Below are positions 1 through 8,375 of a DNA stretch of 64,000 bases, in pieces. The notes under the pieces are model-generated. The model searched no databases. It saw only the letters and a list, made by a program, of their open reading frames with translations, and was not told the origin of the DNA. The DNA comes from Shouchella hunanensis. Its GTDB lineage: Bacteria > Bacillota > Bacilli > Bacillales > Bacillaceae_D. Made by a program: the position numbers and the translations under genes. The stretch spans positions 2,964,001-3,028,000 of the forward strand of contig NZ_CP117834.1 of the NCBI RefSeq assembly GCF_028735875.1, given 5' to 3'. The stretch's first letter is position 1, and each line of letters opens with the position of its first letter.

Positions 1-846
1 GTCAGCTGGTGGATGTGTAGAAAATAAGGAAGCGGCTTTTTTCTTTAGTGGATCTGCAAAGTAAAGTGAAGCTGTTGAACTTGATGCTTCTTCAACAGGT
101 GTATGTGTATCTGTAATCCGTTCTAATGCTGTTGCAAGTGCTTCTGGATTTCTTGTTAGTTCCACTGCACTAGCGTCCGCTAAATATTCTCTGTTCCGTG
201 AAATCGCTAGCTGCATGACAACTGCAATGATAGGCGCTAGTAAAACGAGAAGAAGAGCGATTATCATAATGAGAGGATGTTTATTATTGTTGTTTCGTCC
301 TCCAGAAAAAATAAAAAACCGCATACCAATATCGCTAAGAATGGCAATAGCAGAAACAAGGGCAACTGCTATTGTAGAGAGACGGATATCATAATTTCGT
401 ATATGTGCAACTTCGTGAGCTAAAACACCTTCAATTTCTTCTCGATTCAAACGGTTCATCAAACCAGTTGTTACTGCTACAGCGCCTGATTTAGGCGATA
501 TTCCTGTTGCAAATGCATTAGGGCTCGGATCATCGATGATATAGATTCGAGGCATCGGAATTCGCGCAGCAATTGACAATCCCTCTACAGTGTGCCATAG
601 AAAAGCTTGATCCGTTGATGAAGTAATTTCTCTAGCATGATTCATGCGCATAACAACATTTGTACTTGTTGTTATCATGAAGATGGTATAAACGGTAGCG
701 ATTACACCAGCAAAGATTGCCCCACTAATATAATCACCTGCCCTCACATACGTAACAGCTGAGCCAATACCAAGAACAATGACGATGAACAAGCAAACAA
801 GAAAAACAGTATTTCGTTTATTACGAGCAATTTGCGTATAAAACAA
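1..846 (-). CDS. htpX: HtpX-like M48 membrane metalloprotease (3' end outside window)
   Basis: Membrane-bound zinc protease of the M48/HtpX family, thought to degrade misfolded membrane proteins. The reading frame runs without a stop from a TTG at 846 to the window edge, giving 282 residues. Visible are two N-terminal membrane segments (about residues 15-34 and 40-58), the zinc motif HEVAH at 144-148, two more hydrophobic segments (about 158-180 and 190-210) and a downstream NREYLADASAVE segment that should carry the third zinc ligand. The TTG start is chosen because AAGGAGG lies 9 nt upstream and no ATG fits. It follows lemA by 14 nt on the same strand, a pairing common in bacteria and probably co-transcribed. 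The family call is firm; the true C-terminus is unseen. Confidence 0.9.
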   Translation of the reverse strand, partial: MFYTQIARNKRNTVFLVCLFIVIVLGIGSAVTYVRAGDYISGAIFAGVIATVYTIFMITTSTNVVMRMNHAREITSSTDQAFLWHTVEGLSIAARIPMPRIYIIDDPSPNAFATGISPKSGAVAVTTGLMNRLNREEIEGVLAHEVAHIRNYDIRLSTIAVALVSAIAILSDIGMRFFIFSGGRNNNNKHPLIMIIALLLVLLAPIIAVVMQLAISRNREYLADASAVELTRNPEALATALERITDTHTPVEEASSSTASLYFADPLKKKAASLFSTHPPAD

Positions 847-860
847 GCGGCTCAACCTCC

Positions 861-1412
861 TTAAAACGTAACTTGAACAGGTTCTTTCTCTTCGTCAGGG
901 ATGTCAAGCATATCATTCCTAGTAAAGGAATGAGTAGAAGCAACAATGTTTTGTGGGAAAGATTCAATTTTTGTATTGTAGCGCATAACCATTGAGTTAT
1001 AAGCTTGTCTTGCATAAGCAATTTTATTTTCTGTCCCGCTTAACTCTTCTTGTAGATGTAAAAATTGTTGATTGGCTTTTAAGTCAGGATAGGATTCACT
1101 CAAGGCAAATAGTTGACGTAAAAGACCGTTTAGCTCTGCATCCTCTTGCAATCGCTCGTTCCGACTTGCATTTGGTTCGGCAATGGTATTTCGCTTTTCA
1201 ATAACTAAAGCTAATGTTTCTTTTTCATGTTTAGCGTAACCTTTTACCGTTTCAACTAGATTTGGAATTAAGTCATAGCGTCGTTTTAGTTGAACATCAA
1301 TTTGTGCCCAAGATTCCTCTACCCAATTTCGGTGTTTAATTAGGGAGTTATAGCTTCCGGCCCACAAAAGTCCAATTACTACAACAATACCAATGAGAAT
1401 AATGACAATCAT
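861..1412 (-). CDS. lemA: LemA family protein
   Basis: LemA family protein of 183 residues: one N-terminal membrane segment (about residues 2-20) followed by a helical domain with the family's NSLIKHRNWVEESWAQIDVQLKRR-type opening, of which only the pattern is given here. LemA proteins are membrane-anchored with a helical-bundle body; their biochemical role is not settled. The ATG at 1412 has AAGGAGG 6 nt upstream. The gene directly precedes htpX with a 14-nt gap and probably shares its mRNA. In many bacteria lemA and htpX are neighbours, which suggests a shared role in envelope quality control; that is inferred from context only. Confidence 0.9.
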   Translation of the reverse strand: MIVIILIGIVVVIGLLWAGSYNSLIKHRNWVEESWAQIDVQLKRRYDLIPNLVETVKGYAKHEKETLALVIEKRNTIAEPNASRNERLQEDAELNGLLRQLFALSESYPDLKANQQFLHLQEELSGTENKIAYARQAYNSMVMRYNTKIESFPQNIVASTHSFTRNDMLDIPDEEKEPVQVTF

Positions 1413-1561
1413 AATGTTCCTCCTTCTTTCTTCTTCTTTATAGTTACGGATGTATACACATATAGGTTTCTATTTTTATTAAAACATACGACCACAAAAT
1501 AATGGAAATTTAAAAAGATGGCATGAAAAGACCGAATAGCCATAAAGTAAAGAGAAATGAT

Positions 1562-1606
1562 TTGACTTCCATATAAGAGTACGTTACGATTTTGATAGCG
1601 CTTACA
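1562..1606 (+). promoter_or_regulatory. SigA-type promoter with overlapping cre (CcpA) site
   Basis: A good sigma-A promoter is visible: TTGACT (1562-1567), a 17-bp spacer, and TACGAT (1585-1590). Two bases further on, TGATAGCGCTTACA (1593-1606) matches every fixed position of the Bacillus cre consensus TGWNANCGNTNWCA. The cre would cover the transcription start, the classical position for CcpA repression. It would make the following acyl-CoA catabolic operon glucose-repressed. Regulation is inferred from the match alone. Confidence 0.75.
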
Positions 1607-1677
1607 TTTTTAGATTTGTCTTTTTCGGTCTGATTCTGAACGACCGCTCATATTAACGGAGAAGAGGAGAGCACATA

Positions 1678-2820
1678 ATGACTTTGACAAAAGATCAACT
1701 TATGATTCGGGATATGGTACGTCAGTTTGCACGAAAGGAAATTGCCCCATTAGCTGTTCAGCTTGATCAAGAGTCACGATTTGCAGATGACATCTTTAAA
1801 AAATTAGGAGAATTAGGTGTTTTAGGTATTCCATTTCCTGAAGAATATGGTGGCTCTGGAGGCGACACGGTCTCTTATGCATTAGCTGTTGAAGAAATCG
1901 GCTACGCTTGTGGTGGAACAGGGTTAAGTTATGCAGCGGCAGTTTCACTTGGTGCAAGTCCAATCTATTATTACGGTACAGAAGAACAAAAGCGACAGCA
2001 TCTCACGCCTCTTGCAAAAGGACAGTCGCTTGGTGCCTTTGGGCTTACTGAGCCAAATGCAGGATCTGATGCTGGAGGAACCCAAACGAAAGCCCGTTTA
2101 GAGGGGGATGAATATGTTATTAACGGTGAAAAGTGTTGGATTACAAATGCTGAATATTCTCGAACCGTCATTGTTACGGCTGTTGTCGGTCAAAAAGAAA
2201 ACGGCAAAAAAATGATTTCAGCGTTTATAGTTCCAACAGATACACCTGGTTTTAAAATTTCATCCAACTACGACAAGATGGGGGTTCGGGCTTCGAATAC
2301 ATGTGAGCTTGTTTTAGAAGATGTCCGTGTTCCAAAAGAAAATCTATTAGGTGATCCAGACAAAGGATTTAGTCAATTCTTATATACACTTGATGGAGGA
2401 AGAATCTCCATAGCGGCTCTTGCAGTAGGTATTGCACAAGCAGCTTTTGATCGTGCATTAGCGTATTCAAAAGAAAGAAAGCAGTTTGGTAAAGCAATAA
2501 GCTCGTTTCAAGCAATTCAGTTTAAGCTTGCGGATATGGCAATGGAAATTGAACTGGCAAGAAACATGGTGCATAAAGCCGCACAGCTAAAAGATAGTGG
2601 GAAAGCATTTGGAAAAGAAGCAGCATATGCTAAGCTCTTTGCCTCTGAAATGGCAACGCGTACATGTAACCAAGCACTGCAAATTCATGGTGGCTACGGC
2701 TATATGCGTGAATATGAGGTGGAACGAATGTTAAGAGACGCGAAGTTACTAGAAATTGGTGAAGGGACATCAGAAATTCAGCGTCTTGTTATCGCTAGAC
2801 ATTTAGGCTTAGGTAGATAA
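1678..2820 (+). CDS. Acyl-CoA dehydrogenase (short/branched-chain type, YngJ-like)
   Basis: FAD-dependent acyl-CoA dehydrogenase of 380 residues, the usual length for the family, introducing the alpha-beta double bond into an acyl-CoA. The FAD/substrate signature around [14 protein letters not shown] and the C-terminal [19 protein letters not shown] block are clear. In the C-terminal GEGTSE motif Glu362 occupies the position of the catalytic base used by short/medium-chain enzymes; isovaleryl-CoA dehydrogenases usually have Ala there, so the substrate may not be isovaleryl-CoA. First gene of an operon with biotin carboxylase, BCCP, enoyl-CoA hydratase and carboxyltransferase genes, and preceded by a promoter with a cre site. 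The ATG has a GAGGAGAG ribosome-binding site. Nearest B. subtilis counterparts by layout are the yng genes. Confidence 0.92.
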   Translation: MTLTKDQLMIRDMVRQFARKEIAPLAVQLDQESRFADDIFKKLGELGVLGIPFPEEYGGSGGDTVSYALAVEEIGYACGGTGLSYAAAVSLGASPIYYYGTEEQKRQHLTPLAKGQSLGAFGLTEPNAGSDAGGTQTKARLEGDEYVINGEKCWITNAEYSRTVIVTAVVGQKENGKKMISAFIVPTDTPGFKISSNYDKMGVRASNTCELVLEDVRVPKENLLGDPDKGFSQFLYTLDGGRISIAALAVGIAQAAFDRALAYSKERKQFGKAISSFQAIQFKLADMAMEIELARNMVHKAAQLKDSGKAFGKEAAYAKLFASEMATRTCNQALQIHGGYGYMREYEVERMLRDAKLLEIGEGTSEIQRLVIARHLGLGR

Positions 2821-2837
2821 AGAAAGGAGCTCATTTC

Positions 2838-4205
2838 ATGATTCAGTCCATTCTCATTGCAAACCGCGGCGAGATTGCTTCCCGTATTATCCGAACGTGC
2901 AAAAAAATGAACATTCGCACCGTGGCAATTTATTCAGAAGCGGATCGAGATGCAGAACATACAGTACTAGCTGATGAAGCGTATTTGGTTGGAGAATCGA
3001 GTGTAAAAGAAAGTTATTTAAATCAAGATCGAATCTTACTTATTGCGAGAGAAGCAAATGTTGACGCTATCCATCCTGGTTATGGGCTTTTATCAGAGCA
3101 AGCCATTTTTGCTGAGAAGTGCCGCGCGGATGGGTTTTGTTTTATTGGACCGGATGCATCTGTCATTTCCCTTATGGGGGATAAGCTGCAAGCTCGAAAA
3201 ACGATGATGGAAGCAGGAGTGCCGGTTATTCCTGGAACAGATGCAGTGGAAACGATTGAAGATACATTGTTCGAAGCAAATCATATAGGTTATCCGGTTA
3301 TGTTGAAGGCAGCATCAGGTGGAGGAGGTATTGGCATTACGATCTGCCGCAGTGATGACGATTGCCAAAAAGCGTTTGAAAAAAATAAGAAACAAGCTGC
3401 TTTATTTTTTGGAGACGGGGCGCTCTATATAGAAAAATATGTAGAAAATCCAAGACACATCGAGTTACAAGTATTAGCTGATGGAAAAGGTCATACACTT
3501 GTTTTTGGTGAGCGAGAGTGTTCCGTTCAAAGAAGACATCAGAAGATTATTGAGGAGGCACCATCGCCTTTTTTAACGGATGAGCGTCGTCAAGAAATGA
3601 TCAATATGGCATTAAAAGCAGCTCAAGCGATTCAGTATCAAAATGCTGGGACTATCGAATGCCTTGTTGATGAAGACGGAATGTTCTATTTTTTAGAAAT
3701 GAACACGAGGCTTCAAGTTGAACACCCGGTAACAGAAGAGATTTACAAGCTTGATTTAGTGGAATGGCAAATCCGAATCGCTTCAGGAGACACGTTGCCG
3801 TGGAAGCAGCATGAATTAAGGACAACAGGACACGCCATCGAAGCAAGAATCTATGCTGAAGACCCGGTACGCTTTTTTCCATCACCTGGGACTGTGAAAG
3901 AAATTGAACTGCCAGAAGCGCCGCACATTCGTCACGAATGTCCGATTAAAGCAGGTAGCGTCATTAGTCATTTTTATGATCCGATGATTGCGAAGCTCAT
4001 TGTTCATGGAAAAGATCGTAATGATGCGATAGCAAAGCTTGAAAACGCATTAAATGACTATAAAGTGATCGGGATTAAAACGAATATCCCCGCGATAAAA
4101 GCGATTGTCGATCATCCTATTTTCAAACAAGGGGGAGCAACGACTGCTTTTATGGATACGTATAAAGACGAACTAACAAGACGAATTCAGGAGGTTAACC
4201 AATGA
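2838..4205 (+). CDS. Biotin carboxylase subunit of an acyl-CoA carboxylase (AccC/YngH-like)
   Basis: Biotin carboxylase of 455 residues with the family's full ATP-grasp architecture: N-terminal ANRGEIASRIIRT motif, glycine-rich KAASGGGGIGI ATP-binding loop (about residues 155-165), the FGERECSVQRRHQKIIEE catalytic block (about 219-236), and EMNTRLQVEHPVTE (about 283-296). It carboxylates the biotin on the partner carrier protein using ATP and bicarbonate. Because a dedicated BCCP and a carboxyltransferase beta chain follow immediately, it should serve an acyl-CoA carboxylase (methylcrotonyl-CoA-like) rather than acetyl-CoA carboxylase. It lies 17 nt after the dehydrogenase with an AAGGAG site and overlaps the next gene by 4 nt. 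Confidence 0.93.
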   Translation: MIQSILIANRGEIASRIIRTCKKMNIRTVAIYSEADRDAEHTVLADEAYLVGESSVKESYLNQDRILLIAREANVDAIHPGYGLLSEQAIFAEKCRADGFCFIGPDASVISLMGDKLQARKTMMEAGVPVIPGTDAVETIEDTLFEANHIGYPVMLKAASGGGGIGITICRSDDDCQKAFEKNKKQAALFFGDGALYIEKYVENPRHIELQVLADGKGHTLVFGERECSVQRRHQKIIEEAPSPFLTDERRQEMINMALKAAQAIQYQNAGTIECLVDEDGMFYFLEMNTRLQVEHPVTEEIYKLDLVEWQIRIASGDTLPWKQHELRTTGHAIEARIYAEDPVRFFPSPGTVKEIELPEAPHIRHECPIKAGSVISHFYDPMIAKLIVHGKDRNDAIAKLENALNDYKVIGIKTNIPAIKAIVDHPIFKQGGATTAFMDTYKDELTRRIQEVNQ

Positions 4206-4414
4206 GTTATATTAAAGCATCTATGGCAGGAAACGTGTGGAAAGTAGTTGTGTCGGTTGGTGATCAAGTGGAACAAGGACAAGAAGTAGCCATTTTAGAG
4301 TCAATGAAAATGGAGATTCCAATTGAATCAGAGGTGGCAGGAACGGTGAAAGCCATTCTTAAACCAGAAGGTGAGTTTGTCAACGAGGGAGATTATTTAA
4401 TTGAACTTGACTAA
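4202..4414 (+). CDS. Biotin carboxyl carrier protein, minimal form (YngHB-like)
   Basis: Stand-alone biotinyl domain of only 70 residues. The ESMKMEIPIE motif places the biotinylated lysine at Lys36, flanked by the two methionines typical of the family; the remainder is the two-fold beta-sandwich lipoyl/biotinyl fold with no linker. It carries carboxybiotin between the biotin carboxylase encoded just upstream and the carboxyltransferase two genes downstream. The ATG overlaps the upstream stop as ATGA, so translation is probably coupled; AGGAGG lies upstream. B. subtilis has a similarly small carrier in its yng operon. Confidence 0.92.
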   Translation: MSYIKASMAGNVWKVVVSVGDQVEQGQEVAILESMKMEIPIESEVAGTVKAILKPEGEFVNEGDYLIELD

Positions 4415-5186
4415 CGAATTCTTGAAAAAAGAAGGAGCAGAAGTTGTTACGTTAACACTCGATCGACCACAAGCAGCGAACGCCTTATCGACGCAGCTGT
4501 TAAAAGAACTAAACGTTCAAGTCGAAGCATTACGGAACGATTCTCAAGCAAGGGTTGTCATTATACGTTCGGCTGGTGAAAAAGCTTTTTGTGCAGGTGC
4601 TGATTTAAAAGAACGTATTGCCATGACAGAAGAAGAAGTTCGTGAAGCTGTGAGGTTAATCGGGGATACTATTCAAGCAATATCCACACTACCTCAGCCA
4701 GTCATTGTCGCGGCAAATGGTCTAGCATTAGGAGGTGGATTGGAATTGGCCCTTGCGGCAGACTTACGGGTATTCTCAGAGAGTGCTCAATACGGTTTAA
4801 CTGAAACATCTTTAGCAATCATTCCAGGTGCAGGAGGAACACAGCGCTTAACGCGTATGATTGGTGTCGGTAAAGCAAAAGAGTTAATTTATACAGCTAG
4901 ACGTATAAGTGGTAAAGAGGCTGAACATATTGGGCTTTGTGAATACGCTGTCTCCTCTGCACAGGTGTATGAAAAAGCAGTTGAGCTGGCGACAGTTATT
5001 GCACAAAATGGTCCAGTGGCAATCCGGGCTGCAAAACAAGCCATAGATGTAGGTCTTGACTGCACAATGGAGGATGGATTAAAGGTTGAAAACAATGCGT
5101 ATCAACAAACGATATATACGGAAGATCGAATGGAAGGATTAAACGCATTCAAAGAAAAAAGAAAACCCCGTTATCAAGGGCGCTAG
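4401..5186 (+). CDS. Enoyl-CoA hydratase family protein (3-methylglutaconyl-CoA hydratase-like)
   Basis: Crotonase-fold protein of 261 residues. The oxyanion-hole segment CAGADLKER (about residues 66-74) and GGGLELALAADLRV (about 111-124) are typical, and the ADLKER form is common in 3-methylglutaconyl-CoA hydratases (AUH/LiuC/YngF). It is expected to add water to an enoyl-CoA made by the neighbouring dehydrogenase and carboxylase. The start is a TTG at 4401 that overlaps the carrier gene by 14 nt; GAGGGA lies about 10 nt upstream, and TTG 4407 is an alternative. No ATG is available near the N-terminus, so translation is likely coupled to the carrier gene. Confidence 0.9.
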   Translation: MNLTNEFLKKEGAEVVTLTLDRPQAANALSTQLLKELNVQVEALRNDSQARVVIIRSAGEKAFCAGADLKERIAMTEEEVREAVRLIGDTIQAISTLPQPVIVAANGLALGGGLELALAADLRVFSESAQYGLTETSLAIIPGAGGTQRLTRMIGVGKAKELIYTARRISGKEAEHIGLCEYAVSSAQVYEKAVELATVIAQNGPVAIRAAKQAIDVGLDCTMEDGLKVENNAYQQTIYTEDRMEGLNAFKEKRKPRYQGR

Positions 5187-5197
5187 AGGTGAAGGCT

Positions 5198-6727
5198 ATG
5201 AGTATTGAAGAGCGATATAAAGAAAAAGTAGAGACGATTCACCAAGGTGGTCAAGAAAAATATCATCAGCAAAACGAAGCGAAAGGAAAACGCTTTGTAC
5301 GGCAACGGCTTGCACTGTTATTTGATGATGGTTTAGAGACTGAAGATGGCATGTTTGCAAATTCAGAAGCAGAAGGTTTACCTGCTGATGGGGTTATTTG
5401 CGGAACCGGGAAAATAAACGGTAAAACTGTTTGTGTCATGGCGAATGATTCCACAGTAAAAGCTGGCTCATGGGGGGCGCGGACAGTTGAAAAAATCATT
5501 CGCATCCAAGAAACGGCTGAGAAATTAGCAGTACCAATGCTGTATTTAGTTGATTCAGCTGGAGCGCGTATTACTGATCAAATTGACATGTTTCCAGGTC
5601 GTAGAGGTGCGGGCCGAATTTTTCATAATCAAGTAAAGCTTTCTGGTAAAATTCCTCAAGTATGTATTCTCTTTGGCCCATCAGCCGCTGGTGGCGCTTA
5701 TATTCCAGCGTTTTGTGATGTTGTCATTATGGTTGACGGAAATGCGTCCATGTATCTTGGCTCGCCTCGTATGGCGCAGATGGTTATCGGTGAGGATGTT
5801 TCCCTTGAAGAAATGGGTGGTGCATCTATGCATTGCCGTGTGTCTGGCTGTGGCGATATGCTTGCAAAAGATGAATTAGAAGCAATCGATTTAGCAAGAG
5901 AATATATTGGCTATGTCCCACAAAGTTATAAAGGTCGAGTACCTCTATCGGAGGCAATCCCGCCTAAAGATTTACCTAAAACAATTGAAGAGATCATTCC
6001 AGAAAATCAAAATGCGCCTTTTAATATGTACGATCTATTAGATCGACTGGTAGACGATAACAGCTTCTTTGAAATTAAAAAGCTCTTTGCACCTGAACTT
6101 ATTACTGGATTTGCTCGTTTAAACGGAAGAACGATTGGCATTATAGCAAATCAACCTAAAGCAAAAGGCGGGGTATTATTTCACGATTCAGCAGATAAGG
6201 CAGCGAGGTTTATTACATTATGCGATGCCTATCACATCCCATTACTATTTCTGGCTGATATTCCTGGCTTTATGATTGGGACAAAAGTAGAACGTGCGGG
6301 TATCATTCGTCATGGTGCAAAAATGATTTCAGCGATGGCTGAAGCGACGGTTCCGAAAATTTCTGTAGTTGTTCGTAAAGCATATGGTGCTGGACTTTAT
6401 GCGATGGCAGGACCTGCATTTGATCCCGATTGTTGCTTAGCTTTACCACAAGCACAAATTGCTGTTATGGGACCAGAAGCCGCTGTAAATGCAGTTTACG
6501 CAAATAAAATCGCAGCATTAGCTCCGGAAGAAAGAGCCGCATTTATTGCTGAAAAAAGAGAAGAATACAAAGAAAATATTGATGTGTATCGACTTGCTTC
6601 AGAATTAGTCATTGATGGGGTTGTTAATGGAAATGATTTACGCGAAGAGTTAACACGAAGGTTCGCTTTATATGAAACCAAAGAAGTAGTATTTACAGAC
6701 CGCAAACACCCTGTATACCCCGTATAG
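5198..6727 (+). CDS. Acyl-CoA carboxylase carboxyltransferase (beta) subunit, YngE-like
   Basis: Carboxyltransferase subunit of about 509 residues with both crotonase-like halves of the propionyl/methylcrotonyl-CoA carboxylase beta family. Visible signatures are GPSAAGGAYIPAFCD in the N-half and ADIPGFMIGTKVERAGIIRHG plus RKAYGAGLYAMAG in the C-half. It transfers the carboxyl group from carboxybiotin to an acyl-CoA. The ATG at 5198 is preferred over a GTG at 5189 because AGAGGTG sits 6 nt upstream of the ATG; either is possible. Last gene of the operon and followed by a strong terminator. Which acyl-CoA is used cannot be read from the sequence; methylcrotonyl-CoA is most likely from the operon's similarity to yng. 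Confidence 0.92.
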   Translation: MSIEERYKEKVETIHQGGQEKYHQQNEAKGKRFVRQRLALLFDDGLETEDGMFANSEAEGLPADGVICGTGKINGKTVCVMANDSTVKAGSWGARTVEKIIRIQETAEKLAVPMLYLVDSAGARITDQIDMFPGRRGAGRIFHNQVKLSGKIPQVCILFGPSAAGGAYIPAFCDVVIMVDGNASMYLGSPRMAQMVIGEDVSLEEMGGASMHCRVSGCGDMLAKDELEAIDLAREYIGYVPQSYKGRVPLSEAIPPKDLPKTIEEIIPENQNAPFNMYDLLDRLVDDNSFFEIKKLFAPELITGFARLNGRTIGIIANQPKAKGGVLFHDSADKAARFITLCDAYHIPLLFLADIPGFMIGTKVERAGIIRHGAKMISAMAEATVPKISVVVRKAYGAGLYAMAGPAFDPDCCLALPQAQIAVMGPEAAVNAVYANKIAALAPEERAAFIAEKREEYKENIDVYRLASELVIDGVVNGNDLREELTRRFALYETKEVVFTDRKHPVYPV

Positions 6728-6740
6728 TGCGATAACGTTT

Positions 6741-6771
6741 AAAAAGACTTAAGAAATTAAGTCTTTTTATT
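6741..6771 (+). terminator. Rho-independent terminator of the acyl-CoA carboxylase operon
   Basis: Perfect 12-bp inverted repeat, AAAAAGACTTAA (6741-6752) and TTAAGTCTTTTT (6757-6768), with a 4-nt loop and a T-rich 3' side, starting 13 nt after the operon's last stop codon. Confidence 0.85.
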
Positions 6772-6853
6772 TGTCATTATGAGCCTGTGTAACTACATTT
6801 TATCGTTATAATTACTTCCTTTTATTTCCTTAAAAAATTTTTTTAATAAACAT

Positions 6854-6883
6854 ACATAGAAAACGAGAGACCGTGACATTCTA
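6854..6883 (+). promoter_or_regulatory. Probable SigG promoter of the SASP gene
   Basis: CATTCTA (6877-6883) fits the -10 pattern CATNHTA of forespore sigma-G promoters, and ACATA (6854-6858), 18 bp upstream, differs from the -35 pattern GHATR at one base. The start codon lies 25 nt downstream with GGAGGTG as ribosome-binding site. Sigma-G control is the rule for this gene family. Confidence 0.6.
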
Positions 6884-6908
6884 TAGTTACACAGGGAGGT
6901 GAAACATA

Positions 6909-7115
6909 ATGGCAGATAACAGAAGTTCAAATAACCTAGTTGTACCTGGTGTACAACAAGCAATTGACCAAATGAAGTACGAAATCGCTTCAGAATTTGG
7001 TGTTAACCTTGGTCCTGAAACAACTGCACGTGCTAACGGTTCAGTTGGTGGGGAAATTACTAAACGTTTAGTTAAAATGGCTGAACAACAAATGAGTGGC
7101 GGTTACCAAAAATAA
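6909..7115 (+). CDS. Alpha/beta-type small acid-soluble spore protein
   Basis: SASP of 68 residues. These proteins coat forespore DNA, protect it from damage and supply amino acids on germination. Seen here are the germination-protease recognition stretch YEIASEFG (residues 24-31, cut expected after Glu25) and the conserved [20 protein letters not shown] segment in the C-half, both characteristic of the family. A GGAGGTG site precedes the ATG and a sigma-G-like promoter lies just upstream. It is monocistronic, between two terminators. Confidence 0.97.
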   Translation: MADNRSSNNLVVPGVQQAIDQMKYEIASEFGVNLGPETTARANGSVGGEITKRLVKMAEQQMSGGYQK

Positions 7116-7134
7116 TTAAATACAATGGAACAAG

Positions 7135-7161
7135 AAAAGAGACGATAAACTCGTCTCTTTT
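7135..7161. terminator. Bidirectional terminator between the SASP gene and msmX
   Basis: AAAAGAGACGA (7135-7145) and TCGTCTCTTTT (7151-7161) form an 11-bp stem with a 5-nt loop, with T-runs on both strands. It ends both the SASP gene and the convergent msmX. Confidence 0.85.
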
Positions 7162-7164
7162 TTT

Positions 7165-8262
7165 TTAGCGAATACGTTGTTCGTTTTCTGGGTTGAAGAA
7201 ATGGGCTTTATTCATATTTAATGCAAGCTCAATCGTATCTCCACTTTGTGCAGTCGTTCTAGAATCGACACGTGCAACAAATTCTTGACCTTCAATTGAA
7301 GAATAAAGTACAGTTTCAGCACCTGTTAATTCAGCTACATCAATTAAAGCATCAATTTTAGTTCCTTCTGATGAAGAAATGAAAATAGGCTCATCATGAA
7401 TATCTTCAGGGCGAATGCCAAGAATGAGTTCTTTATCTGTAAAGCCTTGTTCACGTAAAACAGATAGTTTTCCTTCTGGAACCTCAATACGCTGATTGTT
7501 GATAACAAAATCCTTACCATCTAATTTACCACTTAAGAAGTTCATAGATGGGGAGCCAATAAAGCCACCAACAAATACGTTTTCTGGATTATCATACACA
7601 TCTTTAGGTGTCCCAATTTGTTGAATAAGACCGTCTTTCATAATAACGATGCGAGTCGCCATTGTCATTGCTTCTGTCTGATCGTGAGTTACATAAATCG
7701 TTGTTGTTTGTAAACGTTTATGAAGTTTTGTGATTTCAGCACGCATTTGTACACGTAGCTTTGCATCTAAGTTTGAAAGTGGCTCATCCATTAAGAATAC
7801 TTGTGGATCACGTACTATAGCACGACCTAGTGCAACACGCTGACGCTGACCGCCTGACATCGCTTTTGGCTTACGATCTAGCATTTCTTCTAACCCTAAA
7901 ATTTTTGCTGCATTATCAACACGTTTTTTGATTTCGTCTTTTTTGAACTTTCTCAATTTCAATCCGAATGCCATATTGTCGTAAACGTTCATATGTGGAT
8001 ACAACGCATAGTTTTGGAATACCATGGCAATATCGCGATCTTTTGGCGCTACGTCATTCATGCGCTTATCGCCAATAATCAAATCACCTTTTGATATTTC
8101 TTCAAGTCCAGCAATCATACGAAGCGTAGTTGATTTACCGCACCCTGATGGACCCACGAATACGATAAACTCTTTGTCCTCAATATCAAGATTAAAATCT
8201 GAAACTGCCGTTACATCTCCATCATACACTTTGTATACATTATTTAATTGAATTGACGCCAT
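7165..8262 (-). CDS. msmX: Multiple-sugar ABC importer ATPase MsmX
   Basis: ATPase of carbohydrate ABC importers, 365 residues, the same length as B. subtilis MsmX and very similar to it along the whole chain. Walker A GPSGCGKS (37-44), the signature MSGGQRQR (about 135-142), Walker B VFLMDEPLSNLD and a C-terminal regulatory OB domain (from about 235) are all visible. In B. subtilis MsmX is a shared ATPase that energises several sugar importers (maltodextrin, arabinan, galactan), so the lack of permease genes nearby is expected. The ATG has GAGGGGG upstream. The yxkF-like gene lies upstream on the same strand, as in B. subtilis. Confidence 0.93.
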   Translation of the reverse strand: MASIQLNNVYKVYDGDVTAVSDFNLDIEDKEFIVFVGPSGCGKSTTLRMIAGLEEISKGDLIIGDKRMNDVAPKDRDIAMVFQNYALYPHMNVYDNMAFGLKLRKFKKDEIKKRVDNAAKILGLEEMLDRKPKAMSGGQRQRVALGRAIVRDPQVFLMDEPLSNLDAKLRVQMRAEITKLHKRLQTTTIYVTHDQTEAMTMATRIVIMKDGLIQQIGTPKDVYDNPENVFVGGFIGSPSMNFLSGKLDGKDFVINNQRIEVPEGKLSVLREQGFTDKELILGIRPEDIHDEPIFISSSEGTKIDALIDVAELTGAETVLYSSIEGQEFVARVDSRTTAQSGDTIELALNMNKAHFFNPENEQRIR

Positions 8263-8302
8263 TTTTCTTCCCCCTCGTTTTTAACTAAATTTATTGTAAA
8301 CC

Positions 8303-8372
8303 CTTTCATAAGATGAAAGCTATGTACAGCTTGCACAAAGAATGACAATATGGCTTTGTGCAAACTGTACAT
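8303..8372 (-). repeat. Two stem-loops between the yxkF-like gene and msmX
   Basis: A long inverted repeat has arms 8322-8340 and 8354-8372 (19 bp with one mismatch, starting ATGTACAG and ending CTGTACAT) around a 13-nt loop. A second, smaller hairpin CTTTCAT/ATGAAAG lies at 8303-8319. Neither is followed by a T-run on the reverse strand, so they do not look like simple terminators; RNA processing or stabilisation at the 5' side of msmX, or a protein-binding dyad, are possible. Confidence 0.6.
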
Positions 8373-8375
8373 GAA

